Assembly (NCBI GenBank): GCA_022478985.1
Contig: JAKSZP010018559.1
Span: 62,001-126,000 of the forward strand
Direction of reading: 5' to 3'
DNA: 64,000 bases
From: Massospora cicadina
Taxonomy: Eukaryota; Entomophthoromycota; Entomophthoromycetes; Entomophthorales; Entomophthoraceae
In this document: positions 20,571 through 31,629 of the stretch, in pieces
How the letters are laid out: each line of letters opens with the position of its first letter
How positions within the stretch are numbered: position 1 is the first letter of the stretch
The notes under the pieces: model-generated
Seen by the model: only the letters and a program-made list of their open reading frames with translations
Told to the model about the DNA's origin: nothing
The model's database searches: none
Translations under genes and position numbers: made by a program

Positions 20571-21208
20571 TGTCAGACATTCTCCTTCTTTACTTTTAAA
20601 AAAGAATGTTGGAGGTAAAAATGCCCCCTGAATCCACTACTATGATTGGCCAATTACATGTCTGATCTTCTAACAATACTATGGTTAATAAGGATATGAG
20701 TACCATCAGCCAAAAGACCCTGGCTCAGCCAAATTTGGGGTGTCCATCACAGGGTTCCCCCTCAGCCGCGTCCCATTCCATACCACTTCCTAAGCAGGGA
20801 CCCCCTCTTTTGTAGGCGTGGTGGAGGTCCCCCAAGGTGTGAAGATTTTACCCACTGGTGATTGGGTGCAATTTATCAAATCATTACCACACAGGTTCAT
20901 TCTGCCCCAAAATATTTTCCCCCATTCTGATAGGCTGAAGCCTATCCTTCCTAATTCGGATGACTGAGCTATTTGACACTATAGCCCCAAATTTCCATGG
21001 CCCCAATATTCAAACTAGTTTAAATATGAAATACTAGTATCAAAGAGGAGAGATTTTTAACTCTTCATGATCATGTTGTTGCAATTACCTCTTTACCACA
21101 AAGTTTACTCTAAAATACAACAGGCACTTTCTTCCTTCTTATTAGAAGCTTGTTTGAATAAAATTTTTTGAGTAGTTTTCATCTGCCCTTGCATAGGGTG
21201 GATCTGTT
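20571..21208 (+). repeat. 3' LTR of G2
   Basis: Starts TGTCAGACATTCTCC immediately after the polypurine tract GAGGGGGGCAA (20560-20570). It is collinear with the 5' LTR except for a ~100-bp gap at about 20720, where both sides share GACCCTGG. The 3' end is approximate (GGATCT, then GTTAC). Confidence 0.82.
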
Positions 21209-21343
21209 ACATCAGATGTCCTGGTGAAGCTGACTGGATTTTATGATGTTTTGCACACTTCCGCTTTTGTGGAAATCAGTGGAGGTTTGGATTTTTTCCT
21301 GAAAAGCAGCATCACCCCAGACGTGTCATCTGTCCAAGCCTTC
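21209..21343 (+). pseudogene. G1 Gag, segment 2 of 4
   Basis: Short open stretch (DVLVKLTGFYDVLHTSAFVEI...) between G2 and the G3 3' LTR. Its last bases CCTTC (21339-21343) are the left target duplication of G3. Confidence 0.5.
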
Positions 21344-21751
21344 TGTTATTATTTTGGAGATATTTCAAAGATACGCCGAAGGGTTTTGCACAATGTCAAG
21401 CCCACTGAGCAATAGAATGGAAGATATGGAAATTGTTGGTCCTTGTAACACAATTAAAATAATATAATAGATAGGAACAATTTCCCAACGACACATTTTT
21501 ATCTAATTTAATATTTACAGCAGATTCTTGCTTTTCTACTTGAAATCTTCCACTAACAATCCTCCCCATTTCAATCTTCTCATCCGCTTATGTATTAGCA
21601 GCTTCAATACTAACCCTTTTGCTAAGGTTATTCATTTCGCCATATTCTCATTGGTTCTGGCAGAGTATAGTATTTATTAAATTTGCGATTGCCTTAGCTC
21701 AAGGCAATCTAACAATTACTTGTCATATGTCAACATCACCCTATTGCCTGA

Positions 21752-21766
21752 TTTGGAGGCAATCCA
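21752..21766. repeat. LB1 target-site duplication, left
   Basis: TTTGGAGGCAATCCA, repeated exactly at 27029-27043. Confidence 0.93.
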
Positions 21767-21785
21767 TTATTCTTTATTTAACTGA

Positions 21786-21813
21786 GGTAAGATGACCAGG
21801 GTTGGACATTACC
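21786..21813 (-). other. LINE 3' hairpin, LB1
   Basis: Outer stem GGTAA/TTACC on the minus strand; the loop is one base shorter than in the other copies. Confidence 0.75.
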
Positions 21814-23425
21814 AAATATACGTAAAACTAAGGAAATAACTGACAAATATAAAATTAGGCTCCCCAGGGTACTCAAGTTACCCCTGTTGCCAGCGGGACT
21901 GCCAGATATGGGGGGTTGGTGCACTACTCGAGGGGGTTTCCCCTGCTATGGAGCAGGTGTGAAGGAAAGGGTCTGTGTGGAGGAACTAGACTGGGAACCA
22001 TGATTCTATGAGCGCTTTTTGCCTTGGTCTCATATATCCATAGAGCCAGGCTTGGAAGTGCTCCAGTAAGTGGACATGGAATCTGTTAATAATCCCATGA
22101 ATGGTTGGGACCGTGCCCTTGAACGCATCCAATGCAATTGTGTGGATTATCCACATTGCAATGGGTATTATTAGGGAACAGAGGGTAGATGGGATTGGTG
22201 ACTCGATTTGGAGCGCAAAGATGCTCTTTGATATCGAGAAAAACTGTTCGTTTTGGATCTAAAGCAGGCGTGCGACTTCCTGCCATATGACTTTAGTTGG
22301 GGGGCATGTTTCTAGGTGGTGATCTAGGGATCCCTCCCCTCCACATACTGCACATGTTTTGTGGAGGGAGTCGGAATGGTCCACCGTCCTATAGGTCCTT
22401 CTCAGACAGCGCCAGGCATTTGCTCTTATCCTCGGCTGTAGGAGTGGGTGGTTAGTCATTTTACACATTGCCTTCTGTGTGGTCAAATCATAGGGAATGT
22501 CCAGTATATCTAGGTATTCTATCCTAGCTATGCTTGGGGTTATTGCGAGCATATCTCTCTGGGGGTGATTTTCTGGGTTTCTTAATTTGAATTGGGGGCT
22601 GGGTCGTCCCCTTCCCTGTATAGTACCCATGTTCTCTATGGTCCATCCCATACGGCGGATAGTTCAGAGGATATGTTTGAAATGAGGGGAGGTTCCATGC
22701 GGACCTGTTGCAGTAGGGTGCTTGGCAAGGTATGAAAGTAGTCTGGGTGGACTATGTGGGTTGGTTAATTTGAGCGCCTGTGTAAAGTTAGTCCTTTCTG
22801 CTCTGGACCAATGTTGTTGCGGGAGGTCTGGAGCAAAGATTTCCTTTATCCAGGTACCTAGGATGTGATTGGCATATCTCTCAAAATCTATTAGTCCCAT
22901 GCCTTCTCTTGAGCGTGGGCCAAATAGTGTTTCCATCCGTATAGGAGGGTGAGAGCCAGGCCACAGCCAGCCCTGGATAAGCGCGCGGATTGAGGTTATA
23001 AAAGTAGGTGAGAAGGCGATCGCGTGGGCCAGGTACCACAGTATTGGGAGGATGAGCGAGATAGCAACTGTAACTCGTCCTGTTAATCCTGGGGTTCTTC
23101 CCTTGAGGGAGGCGACGCGTTTGGATACTCGTTGTAACAGATCACTTTCCATTATCTCATTAGCATATACCCCTGATTCTAACCAGATTCCAAGGTGTCA
23201 GACAGGAGTGGTGGTGGGAGGTGTTGCAAAGGGTAAAACGATTGGGTTTTTCTTCGTGTGTTGGTATGAGGTTCTGATGTTGTAGCCCAATTGTTTGTGT
23301 ATTTGCATAAGAGGATGATTTCTGTCTTTCTCTTGTTGAGCGATGCATTGCTCACCTTGAAGTATTCCTCTAGAGTGCGTTCCAGTTGTCAGGCATCTTT
23401 ATTGTTAGCTATACCTGCTATGCAG
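21814..23425 (-). pseudogene. LINE ORF2 C-terminal region, LB1
   Basis: Minus-strand pieces 23348-23160, 23152-22664 and 22651-22259, then shorter pieces to about 21950. They carry the VSKRVASLKGRTPGLTGRV and MGLIDFERYANHILGTWI blocks shared with family LA, then the zinc finger CAVCGGEGSLDHHLETC (C-x2-C-x7-H-x4-C) at about 22300-22350. A handful of single-base indels separate the frames. Confidence 0.85.
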
Positions 23426-24815
23426 TCATCCTGCAAAGGCCAGTATCTTGACTGTTGGTTGTCCTTGTGCGGTTATCCCCATGAGATGTGAGTCAGTTAC
23501 TCGGAGGAGTGGGTCAAAGCTGAAATTGTATAGCAGTGGGCTGAGGGGATCCCCTTGTTTGAGCCCTCTGTGTGGTTTAATCTTGTTTGTTAGGAATCCA
23601 GGGCCACATACAGCCATGGTTGCAGATTCTGTTAGGAGCATCGCCCATTTTATGAATCTTGGTGGGAGTTTGAAGGCATGTAGACATTCTTTTAGGTATG
23701 GCCAGCTAACACGGTCATACGCCTTTTCCTGATCCAAGAAGACCAGGGCACCAGTTGCTTTGGATTGGCAAATGTTTGCAACAGGGTGTATGTTGTTCCA
23801 GATTGAACGCCCTGGTATAAACCCAATTTTGTTGGGTGATAGGACGTCAGATGCAATTGCGCCTAATCTAGCTGCTAGAATTTTTGTTAGAATTTTTGTG
23901 TCAGTGTTGGAGAGTGCAATTGGGCGCCAGTTAGCCAGGTCCAACTTGTCACCCTTTTTATACAAGGTTATAACATAGGATTCATGGCCTCCTGGTAATA
24001 GGCATGTTTCCAACAAGCTCTGGCTCAAGACGCCAATAGGAGGGGGGCAATTTGTTGAAAATCTTTTTGTAAAATTCGTAGGGTATCCCATCAGGCCCTG
24101 GGCATTTCCTAAGTGGTGCACCGCAAATTGTCTCCCAAAGCTCCTCCCATGTAATAAGGGATAGTATATTGTAATTTGGTGGTGTACTTTGTATCTCGGC
24201 AGTTTGTATAAATTCTTTAATTTTTTTTGTGAATCTGTTGGCGTTTCACAATATAAATTGGTGTAATAGTGGTGTACTTCCACCTTGACCTCCTCAGGGT
24301 CAGTTGCCACGGTGCCATTGGTCTTGCAGACCTGTGTGCATGCAGGCTGGTTTCTGCGGAAGTGGAATTGGCAGAAAAAGTATGTCAAACAGGTTTTGCT
24401 TTCCTTTATGAACTGACCTTTGTTTGATATTTTGATTCTGTGTTGGTGTTCAAAGATGAGATTGTCAAGTTGGGAAGAAATTTCTGCCCATTTGCATCCC
24501 CAGTTGGGGCTATAGCCAGACCTTGGAGTATTATTTCCAGGTGGTCTAGTTCTGCTAAGGTACTCTTGATTGTGGCCGTGTCTGCAGTGTACTTAAGTGA
24601 TGCAATATGTCAGATTTTGTTGATTAAATCCTTTTTGAAAATTTCCCATGTTCTGATGGGATCTGAAGTGAATGGGGCTGTAAATTCTGGGTTCGTAGCT
24701 TGTTTTCAACCCAGTTGGATATCTCAGGCAATTTTATATTTTCTGGGTGAAGCTTTCTCCAAGGTGACACCTGTGTGTGGGATTGGGTTGGTGCTAACTG
24801 CGCTGTAACCAATCG
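23426..24815 (-). pseudogene. LINE ORF2 reverse transcriptase, LB1
   Basis: The longest frame is 24388-23426 (320 codons). RT blocks: KLDLANWRPIALSNTDTKILTK, GFIPGRSIWNNIHPVANI, FLDQEKAYDRVSWPYL and GLKQGDPLSPLLYNFSFDPLL. The catalytic FADD is broken by a one-base deletion (FAG at about 23429), where LB2 still reads YADD. Upstream, 24812-24624 carries the endonuclease-RT linker. Apart from that lesion the domain is well preserved. Confidence 0.9.
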
Positions 24816-25482
24816 GTGGTCAGAAAAGATTGATCTTTTTTGTTATATATTTGGAGATTCTTGAGTGGTGGGATTGTGGGATGAGGATGTGGTCAATGCG
24901 ACTGATCGATATGAGCGCTCCCTCACATATGTTGGGCCACGTCATGTGGGGAAGGAGTGGTGAACTGGGGGGAAGAGCATCCTGTAAGCCAAGAGATTCC
25001 TTCATTTTGCGGAATTCAATGTGTCCAGGTGGGTATCCTCTGGGATTAGGCCATCGATCTGTATCAAGTTTATCCCAGCAGTTGAAATCGCCTAACATAA
25101 TGGTATCTGGTGGGAGGGTGAGAGTAGAAATGTTTTCAAAAAATTGTTTTTTCTCGGCTGCAGTGCACGGTGCATAGATACATGCTATCAAAATTATTTC
25201 ATCTTGGCATGTGATTGTTGCTACCAGGACTCGCCCATGCAAGTGTGATGATGAATTTGTAATTTTAAATTTTTTGTTTTTTTGAATGATCACCCCACAG
25301 TGAGACGTCCATACTGATTGTGATGGTGCGACCCTGGTTGACCAGGATCCTTCTTCCCCTTGTAGACAGTGGGTTTCTTGGATGGCCAAGATGTCTATAA
25401 GAGGTTTTTGCAGAAATTCCAGCTTTTTGGCTTGGGACGTATGAGCCCTGGCTCCCGTGATGTTTAGCATCCCTATTGACAC
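24816..25482 (-). pseudogene. LINE ORF2 APE-type endonuclease, LB1
   Basis: A 220-codon open frame starting MSIGMLNITGARAHTS. Signature residues in order: N of LNITG, DILAIQETHC (metal-binding Glu), ACIYAPC, MLGDFNCWD, RIDHILI and, just past a one-base insertion at about 24820, SDHRLV. This is a complete target-nicking domain. ORF2 starts about 19 nt downstream of the ORF1 end, so ORF2 was probably translated by reinitiation. Confidence 0.92.
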
Positions 25483-25500
25483 TGAGGTGCCTGTGGCGCC

Positions 25501-26949
25501 TCAGGAGCGGTTGGGAGGGCCCTCTGGCCCTATCCTACCACAGCTCATTTTGGCCATGCTCCACATCTGTACTCCAACTCTTTCACTGCCATTGTTGGCT
25601 CCCTTGATATGACCCAATGATTCAATGATATTGCAGTTTTTTGCATTTGCATCAACTTTTTTTAGTTTTGCATTTGCGTCAACTTTTCCAACACAGGTAT
25701 TGTATTGATTTGATGCGGATTGTTGATTGGATTTTATATTTTTAAGGTTCAACTTTAGTGAATTGTGCACCACATTTTCGCCCAAATTGTGGTTGCATTG
25801 TTCCTCAATATGTGCATGACTAATGTCACTTTGTGACTCAGTCAGGTTACTGTGAAAATTTTCGACCTGGGCATATTGTTCTGATTGGTTGGTTCGGTGA
25901 ATATCCAAAATATTCTCCCAAATTTGTCTGGGGTTAATGGCGGACTCCGCGTGTGCCGCCGCTTCAGAGCTGCTCACTTGCGGGCTTTTTGTGCCACTTT
26001 ACGTTGTTTGCTTGTAACTGGGTCTACAATGGAGTATAGTCCATCTTCACCCCAGCGGAATGGGTGGTGACTGTCAGTCATTTTGGCGAAGTTTTCAATA
26101 TCTTTGTCCATTGCTTCCTCACAATAGTCATTTTCCATTAAGCCCTCTTTCACAGGGCATGCATGTTCCTTGTGGCCCAGTGAGCCACAAGGTTGCAAAT
26201 GGGCAGTGCGCGTTCCAGTGTAACTTGGAATGCGGCTGACTGGCCCCCATCTTCAAAGTGAAATTCTGCTGTGCGGGGAATTCTGGATAAGTCCTCTTCC
26301 ACTTCTGGGAAGGGATTGATTATGGCGATAGTTTTGCCTGTGCACAGGTTGGGCATCAGAAAAAATCGCTGTGTTTTGAGTTGCTGAATTTCGCTGTAGG
26401 CCATGAGACCTTAACAGAGCTCCTCCTCGATTACCTTATGAGGAAGGTTGGTGGGGAGCGAGTCAAAAGAGATGAACAAAGTTTTCGCTTTGTTCCATCT
26501 GGTGCACACAGTGCGCACAATTTTTTGCCCTTGGGAAGGGCAATTTCCACACAAACTTTTACTGTGGCATAAGCTTCATCAGCTGTTTCAAAACCAATAT
26601 TGATCCAGCCATGGCCCATGTTGTTGGTGGCTACGTACACCGCGTGAGGAAAAAGAGAGGGCTGTGCCTCACATGTTTTCTCCCACAGGGTTGGTGACTC
26701 ATCCCCAAGGAAGAGTCTGATCCCATGCTCCACCTTTGATAAGGGTTGGTTGAACTGAATGTACATATATTGCGCGTGCTTTACAGTGAATACCATAAAC
26801 CCAGATGGTGTCTGAGTTTGCGATTTCTTTGTGGATTGGGTTCCTGGTCCCCCTCCAGGGCGTTTCTTGCCCTTAGTTTCACCGTTAAGCGCACCACTAG
26901 CCACGACGCTCGCCCATGTTGTATTATTTTTATTGATAAAGTCGCCCAT
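25501..26949 (-). pseudogene. LINE ORF1, LB1
   Basis: Pieces 26949-26431, 26404-26150, 26198-25974 and 25977-25501. It starts MGDFINKNNTTWASVVASG; a basic/glycine N-terminus (~45 residues) leads into an RRM-like region (FMVFTVKHAQYMYIQF..., GWINIGFETADEA) and a second domain ending in a C-x2-C-x4-H-x4-C knuckle. The knuckle is frameshifted by one lost base at about 26190 (LB2 has the intact ICNHCGSLGHKEHAC). The tail is Asn/Gln/His-rich. It is an RNA-binding RNP component. Confidence 0.87.
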
Positions 26950-27028
26950 TTTTCCTGTGTGTGATTATCCAAATTTGCTGTTCAACTTGAATCGTAGCAA
27001 CTAAAGTGATTGTTATGAGAAAGAAAGC

Positions 27029-27043
27029 TTTGGAGGCAATCCA
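27029..27043. repeat. LB1 target-site duplication, right
   Basis: Exact copy of 21752-21766. Confidence 0.93.
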
Positions 27044-27184
27044 CCAAGTATTTTTTAAATCTTGGTATCACCCATCGCCTTATGTCAAGGCGATCTCATT
27101 CATATTTACTACTTAGCTTGGCCAATCTTTCATTCCTCTATAACTACTTAGTGCTTATCATCCATTCATATCAGAATCATGAAT

Positions 27185-28441
27185 TTACCCCCTGACTGGA
27201 AAATAAGACTCCTTTTGTTTATACGCCACAAGGAACTTTGTGTGAAATTGGTTGATGATCTAACTGCTTGTGGGGTCCTTGATAGTATAGGCATCAACAC
27301 CTGTTTTCTCAATAACTTAGAAAGAACAATCCAAATAAGGGCCAATTTGTGCTTTTAATTGAACCTGTGTTGGTCATGAAATATAACTTTGTCCTCATCT
27401 TTAAACTGAGCTAGCCTGCTACGCTGTACCTGATTGGTAGCCTGATTCCTAATCTTCTTGGATAAGCTGAACAAGTACGCTTTGGTTTTCAATTTGATTA
27501 ACGTGTTGGCTAGTGTTGTCAGATAATGTTAAGAGTTCCATTCTGCCAGTATCTTTTACGCCGGCATAAAGCACTGAAAAAGCAGGGTTTTATCCATACA
27601 TTTATTTAAAAGGGGCTCTTCCATGTAATAGAATGATAGCTAATATTATAAGTGAAGATGGTAGTGGACTGGAGGGAAATCCAATCTGAAAGTCAATATG
27701 CTACCAATTTAAGGTGTATGTTCACTAAAATCCCATTAACTTACTTAACCATCCCATTAGACTCAGGGTGGTACGGGGTTGTTTGAACCCCAAGGATGGC
27801 AATAAGCTTGTTTAGCTTTAGAAGGTTGTGGGAAGTGAAGTTAGTTTCATTATTGGTAAGGATATACTGAGGTCAGCCATGTCAGAAGTAATTCAATTAA
27901 TATGAACTTAGCCACTTTGACCACCCTAAATCCTGTATTTCCTGTGCTTTAACCCATACCGCCAAGTGTCAATTGCCACCAGAATGTATTTGGACTGCTT
28001 AGCTCCTGTTGGCAGGGGGCCAACGACATCAATGTAAAATGTATGCCAAGCGAAATGCGGTTTCACTAAACATTACAAGGTCTTCTGGTGGAACGGCTTT
28101 TCTACTTGGCATTGGTGGCAGCAAGAGATTGTTTCAAGCATGTTGAAGTTCATGCTTTACCAGTAATACTGAGGCCGCTTCTGTTTCAACGTCTTGCTCA
28201 CTCCACCATGTCCAACTGCCTTATGTGCACTCATAATAATGCTAAGCTGTGCTGAGGGTCTCAGGAAGTTCACTGTAGAATCACCAAACCACTTGTACAG
28301 CTCCCCATTCTGTTGAAAGGTATTGGCTTGCATCTCATTTAACGCCTTTATTACTTGAGGCAGTTCGTCATCATATCTGCCACTGAGCATTTTGTCATAC
28401 ATCACATTGCTGAGATCCGCTGTAACTGCAAGGGTTGACAA
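27185..28441 (-). pseudogene. Integrase of G3
   Basis: 28441-28157 is open and carries RNase H-to-integrase linker sequence and the zinc-binding HKAVGHGGVSKTLKQKR. The core is closed by stops. Near the end a GPY module (IGPYLDCSF, YTIKDPTSS) can be read at about 27200-27360, directly before the polypurine tract. Confidence 0.7.
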
Positions 28442-28990
28442 TCTAGATAAGCAGTCTGCATTCTGATGTTTTGCTCCCAGTCAGTGAAGGATCTCGAAGT
28501 CCTAAGCCTGCAGTTTGAGGGCCCATAGGGCAAGACGTTTTTCAGGCTCCTTTGAGGTTCTGCAACCAGCGTAATGAAGCATGATACATTACAACTTTAA
28601 ACTTTACTCCATGAAAAAACACCATAAACTGCTTATACACAGTATATCATCACTAAGCACTCCCACTCGGCCAAGGTATAATTACATTTGTGGTAATTCA
28701 GGCTTTGACTGCATTACGCCACTGGTTGCTCCTCCCCTTCATCATCTTTTTGGGATAGAACTTCCCCAATGTCATAAAGGGATGTATCCATCTGGACAAT
28801 AAACTCTTTATTAAAATTTGGGTAATGCAGCACCAGAGCACTGATTAGTATCATCCAAAGTGTATCAAAAGAGCATTGGTGGCGTTCTGTCAATTTAAAA
28901 CGCGCCATACTACTTTAAAAGCTCAAACAGCAAACCTCAAAAACAACTGAATTTGTATAAAAAGTGGCGGTAGTAGCTGACCAACCCTAA
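28442..28990 (-). pseudogene. RNase H domain of G3
   Basis: 28908-28714 carries the RNase H start (FIVQMDTSLYDIGEVLSQKDDEGEEQPVA). The sequence to about 28450 has the ALKLQ...FEIL and KHQNADCLSRLST connection typical of gypsy RNase H ends. Frames are interrupted. Confidence 0.68.
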
Positions 28991-29682
28991 AAATACTTGT
29001 ATATCATGCTTAAGGCTTGGTGTAGTCATCTTTCCGGATATCCTCCACCTTGTCTGGTGGAGGCTTAAGCCCCGTTGCATCCACTATGAACCATAGGTAC
29101 TACAGATAGTCTTTTAAGAAGTAGAATTTATGGGATTTGATCTTTATGTTGGCCTTGGCAAGCTAGTGTAATACATCCTCCAGATGGTAAGGTGCTCAGA
29201 GAATTTACGCAAAAACATTTATATGTTGAGGTACATGAATATGCATGACAGCTTCAGGTCGCCAAGAATGGTGTCCATGGCCCGCTGAAATGTACCAGGG
29301 CGTTACATAGCCCTTGAGGCATATGGATTGGTTGGAAAAAACCCTTGGACATGATAATGGCGCATTTCTCATGTTCTGCCGCAGGCAACTCAAATTTGCT
29401 AGTAACCTGATATCAAGTCCATTGCCAAGAATTTGTGAGCTTCTCCCAAACAATCCAAGGCAGCATTGATTTGTGGCAAGGGACTTGGGTCCTTTTTAGT
29501 GATGCTGTTGACTTCCAGTAGTTAATCACTACTCATTTGGTGCCGTCCTTTTTTTTACAAAAAAGACATGTGAAGCCCACAGACTCTAAGTGGTTTTAGT
29601 ATCCCTTGATCCAGTAGCTTTTCAATCTCCTCTGTTACTACTTCCTTGGATGTCCTAGACTGGTGGATTGGGAAACCCTTTT
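28991..29682 (-). pseudogene. Reverse transcriptase of G3, 3' part
   Basis: Minus-strand blocks TEEIEKLLDQGILKPL (about 29590-29640), FQRAMDTILGDLKLSCIFMYL (about 29230-29285; the YxDD motif is mutated) and KCAIIMSKG. Interrupted upstream by H1. Confidence 0.7.
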
Positions 29683-29779
29683 AACTTCTTTCTGCTCAGA
29701 GTAACTTTTGAGCGATTATAATTTAATTATAAGTAAAAAGTGACTTCTAGCCTACGCTGACCTCCCTGATCACTCCCAA

Positions 29780-31440
29780 ATGATCTTGAATTCTCCGCCA
29801 GCTGCTCCCATGTGGGCAGTGGCAAAACCCCACCCAGCGTTTTCCATCTGGTGGGAAAATGCATTTAGACTGGCTAAGCCAGTCACCCTAAATCATGGGT
29901 CAGTTCATTCCTCCCAAGGATCTCGCCATCCACCTGGCATGTGCCCAAGAAGTGCCTTGCAGCCCACTAGTTCTCCCAGATCCCAACCATATTTTGGCAT
30001 TTGGGGCAAATATGGTAAAATTAAACCCATACAAAAAAAAGCTATTATTGACTTGGCCAAGGTAGGGATGCTGCCAGCTGGATTCATAGATTTATGCCCT
30101 TGTAAAGGGTATTTTGATCTAGGCTTCACATGCTAAGCCAACGATGCCACTGCGGCCACTGTACCCCTGATTTTCCAGGGCACCCCTATCCCCACAACAC
30201 GCACCTGGCTCCCCACTGACACCATTATGGTGGTTCAGTTTGTGGGGTTGACCACTCACCTTCCCCCTGTGGTGCTCCATCAGGAGCTGATGGAAGGCTT
30301 GGCCGCATACAGCTCCAACCCAATCCTTCAGTTTGTGGCCCCAATGGGACTGCTCGTCTCGCAGGGCCTCAGGAATTTGCCACTGCTAGCCCAGATATAG
30401 ATAATATCGCTTTGTCAATTCCCCATGTGCCATCATTCCCTCAGCCCCCGACCACCCATTATGGGCCCATGTCAAGGGCAGGTGGACCATCTGCGATTCT
30501 GCTTCAAGTTAGACCACTCAAAGCATAAATGCCCCTCTCTTGACGCTTCCGCTGGAACTACTTTGTCTCCATCTGGTCCCCACTTGGCCCAACTCCCACA
30601 CGGCCTTTCCAGTTTGGGATACAATCCTTCCCCTCTCCCCCAAAGCTTGCTGCTACTATGGAGCTGGCAATGGCCAAACAGCATCTCCTCAGTCCAGTGC
30701 CACCTTCACCTCAGCCAATAAGGAATTGGCTTGGACAACAGTTTGGTCCCACATTATTCTTCAATCACCAGCCACATCACAAAATTAACTGACCCCAATT
30801 TCCCTCTGGACTTGAATCCCTGGACCTCATTGGATGAAACTGATGAAATGGGCAATGTTGTTGTATAATTGAATGCCCTAATATAAGGATTCATACAAGT
30901 ATGGCACCCCATTCAGGTTCCTTAGCGTTTTTATGCCCCCTGATGAACGCCTCTACGTTCTGCTCTAAACACCAAATCACTGTTTCTGCATCTGAAAACC
31001 CAGATAGCATCAAAATCTGTGAGATGGATGAGGTGTCAGTAGTAATACTTGCCAAAGGTATCTATGCTCCCATTTTTGCTCCAAACATAGCCCTGCAGGG
31101 CAAATGAGAAATCCTAAACCTACACAAAAAAGCAAAAACCGCGATCTAGAGAGTTGCTATCGCATTGCAGGCAAAGACAAAAGCCACCCATGCCAACATA
31201 GCTCAATTATCCAGCTTTCTTCCATCCACCTTCATGCGTAAACTGCTTCTTCAAATACCTAGATGCTTTTTTTGATATAGGCCATCACGGCGCCCAGTCA
31301 ATCATCAGACAACTCACTCTCCATGCCGCTGATCACCCCACACCATTGCTATCCACCTTGACCCACACTCTTGCCTTTGATATGGAATCTGATGCTGAGG
31401 GTGTGCCATCTGATCCACCTTCCCCTTCCGCCATGGTGGG
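29780..31440 (+). pseudogene. ORF1-like protein of H1
   Basis: 29780-30136 holds the Pro-rich start (PPAAPMWAVAK) and the KKAIIDLAKVGMLPAGFIDLCPCKGYFDLGF block conserved in all H copies. The next domain is read near 30180-30350 (DTIMVVQFVGLTTHLPPVVLHQELMEGLAAY), followed by a knuckle remnant FCFKLDHSKHKC near 30500 lacking the first Cys. A C-terminal NPWTSLDETDEMGNVVV segment lies near 30820. Many stops and shifts. Confidence 0.7.
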
Positions 31441-31572
31441 TTGAGAGATTCGTCACTCTCCTACCTGGTTGGTTGTATTCTCGTTCAGTTGTGTTTCACT
31501 ACTCCTTTTGGGTTGTTAATCATTCTGTTCGGGTATTATTTTGATTTGTTGTTTTTTAGCTCTTCAAACTTT

Positions 31573-31601
31573 GGTAATGTCCATCCCCTGCTCAGCATAC
31601 A
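31573..31601 (+). other. LINE-type 3' hairpin, H1
   Basis: GGTAA/ATACA; only three of the five outer pairs remain, consistent with the decay of this copy. Confidence 0.6.
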
Positions 31602-31629
31602 TCAAATAAAATTTAAAATTTAGATTATC

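Larger units (their letters stand above)
13895..21208 (+). mobile_element. G2: Ty3/gypsy retrotransposon, best preserved LTR element
   Basis: Plus-strand element with 5' LTR, PBS, Gag, protease, RT, RNase H, integrase, GPY/F-like module, polypurine tract and 3' LTR. A GCTAC/GTTAC pair flanks it (13890-13894 and about 21209-21213). It sits in the 5' part of G1. Coding sequence is long and only lightly damaged: premature stops, mostly TGA, plus two or three frameshifts. G4 is a more decayed relative, about as long without its own insertions. Confidence 0.9.
21767..27028 (-). mobile_element. LINE LB1, full-length
   Basis: 5262 bp between perfect 15-bp target duplications. On the minus strand: a short 5' UTR starting (AAG)CTTTCTTTCTCATAACAATCAC, ORF1, ORF2, 3' UTR, hairpin (21786-21813) and tail TTAAATAAAG. 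It is collinear with LB2, which has the same start (TTTCTTTCTCGTAACAATCAC). It lies within the G3 3' LTR, so it postdates G3. Both ORFs are nearly open, and the lesions are mostly single-base indels. Confidence 0.95.
21344..27184 (-). repeat. 3' LTR of G3, split by LINE LB1
   Basis: 21344-21766 and 27044-27184 together align with 34054-34622 (shared blocks TTTCAAAGATACGCC, CTTCTCATC, TATCAAGGCGATCTCATT and ATATCAGAATCATGA). On the minus strand the polypurine tract CAGGGGGTAA (about 27185-27195) directly precedes it. Confidence 0.85.
29683..31629 (+). mobile_element. H1: ORF1-only non-autonomous LINE-like element
   Basis: Plus-strand insert in the G3 RT. It starts AACTTCTTTCTGCTCAGAG and has the family 5' motif TTTTGAGCGATTA, an ORF1-like coding region, and the 3' hairpin (31573-31601) with tail CAAATAAAATTTAAAATTT. 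Degraded direct repeats around GGATTGG (29664 and 31630) may be its target duplication. This is the most decayed H copy. Confidence 0.8.

Noticed and set aside
13895..20600. Classical RIP as the cause of decay
   Set aside because: RIP with CpA preference should give many TAA/TAG stops from CAA/CAG; in G2 stops are TGA. CpG transitions fit better, although no counts were made.
21224..21415. Small independent gene (63 codons)
   Set aside because: It crosses the G1/G3 LTR boundary at 21343/21344; only the first part is G1 sequence.
24440..24808. 122-codon plus-strand frame as a gene
   Set aside because: It is the antisense shadow of LINE LB1 ORF2; the minus strand has the endonuclease-RT signature. 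The same holds for 24830-25177 and 56772-57155.
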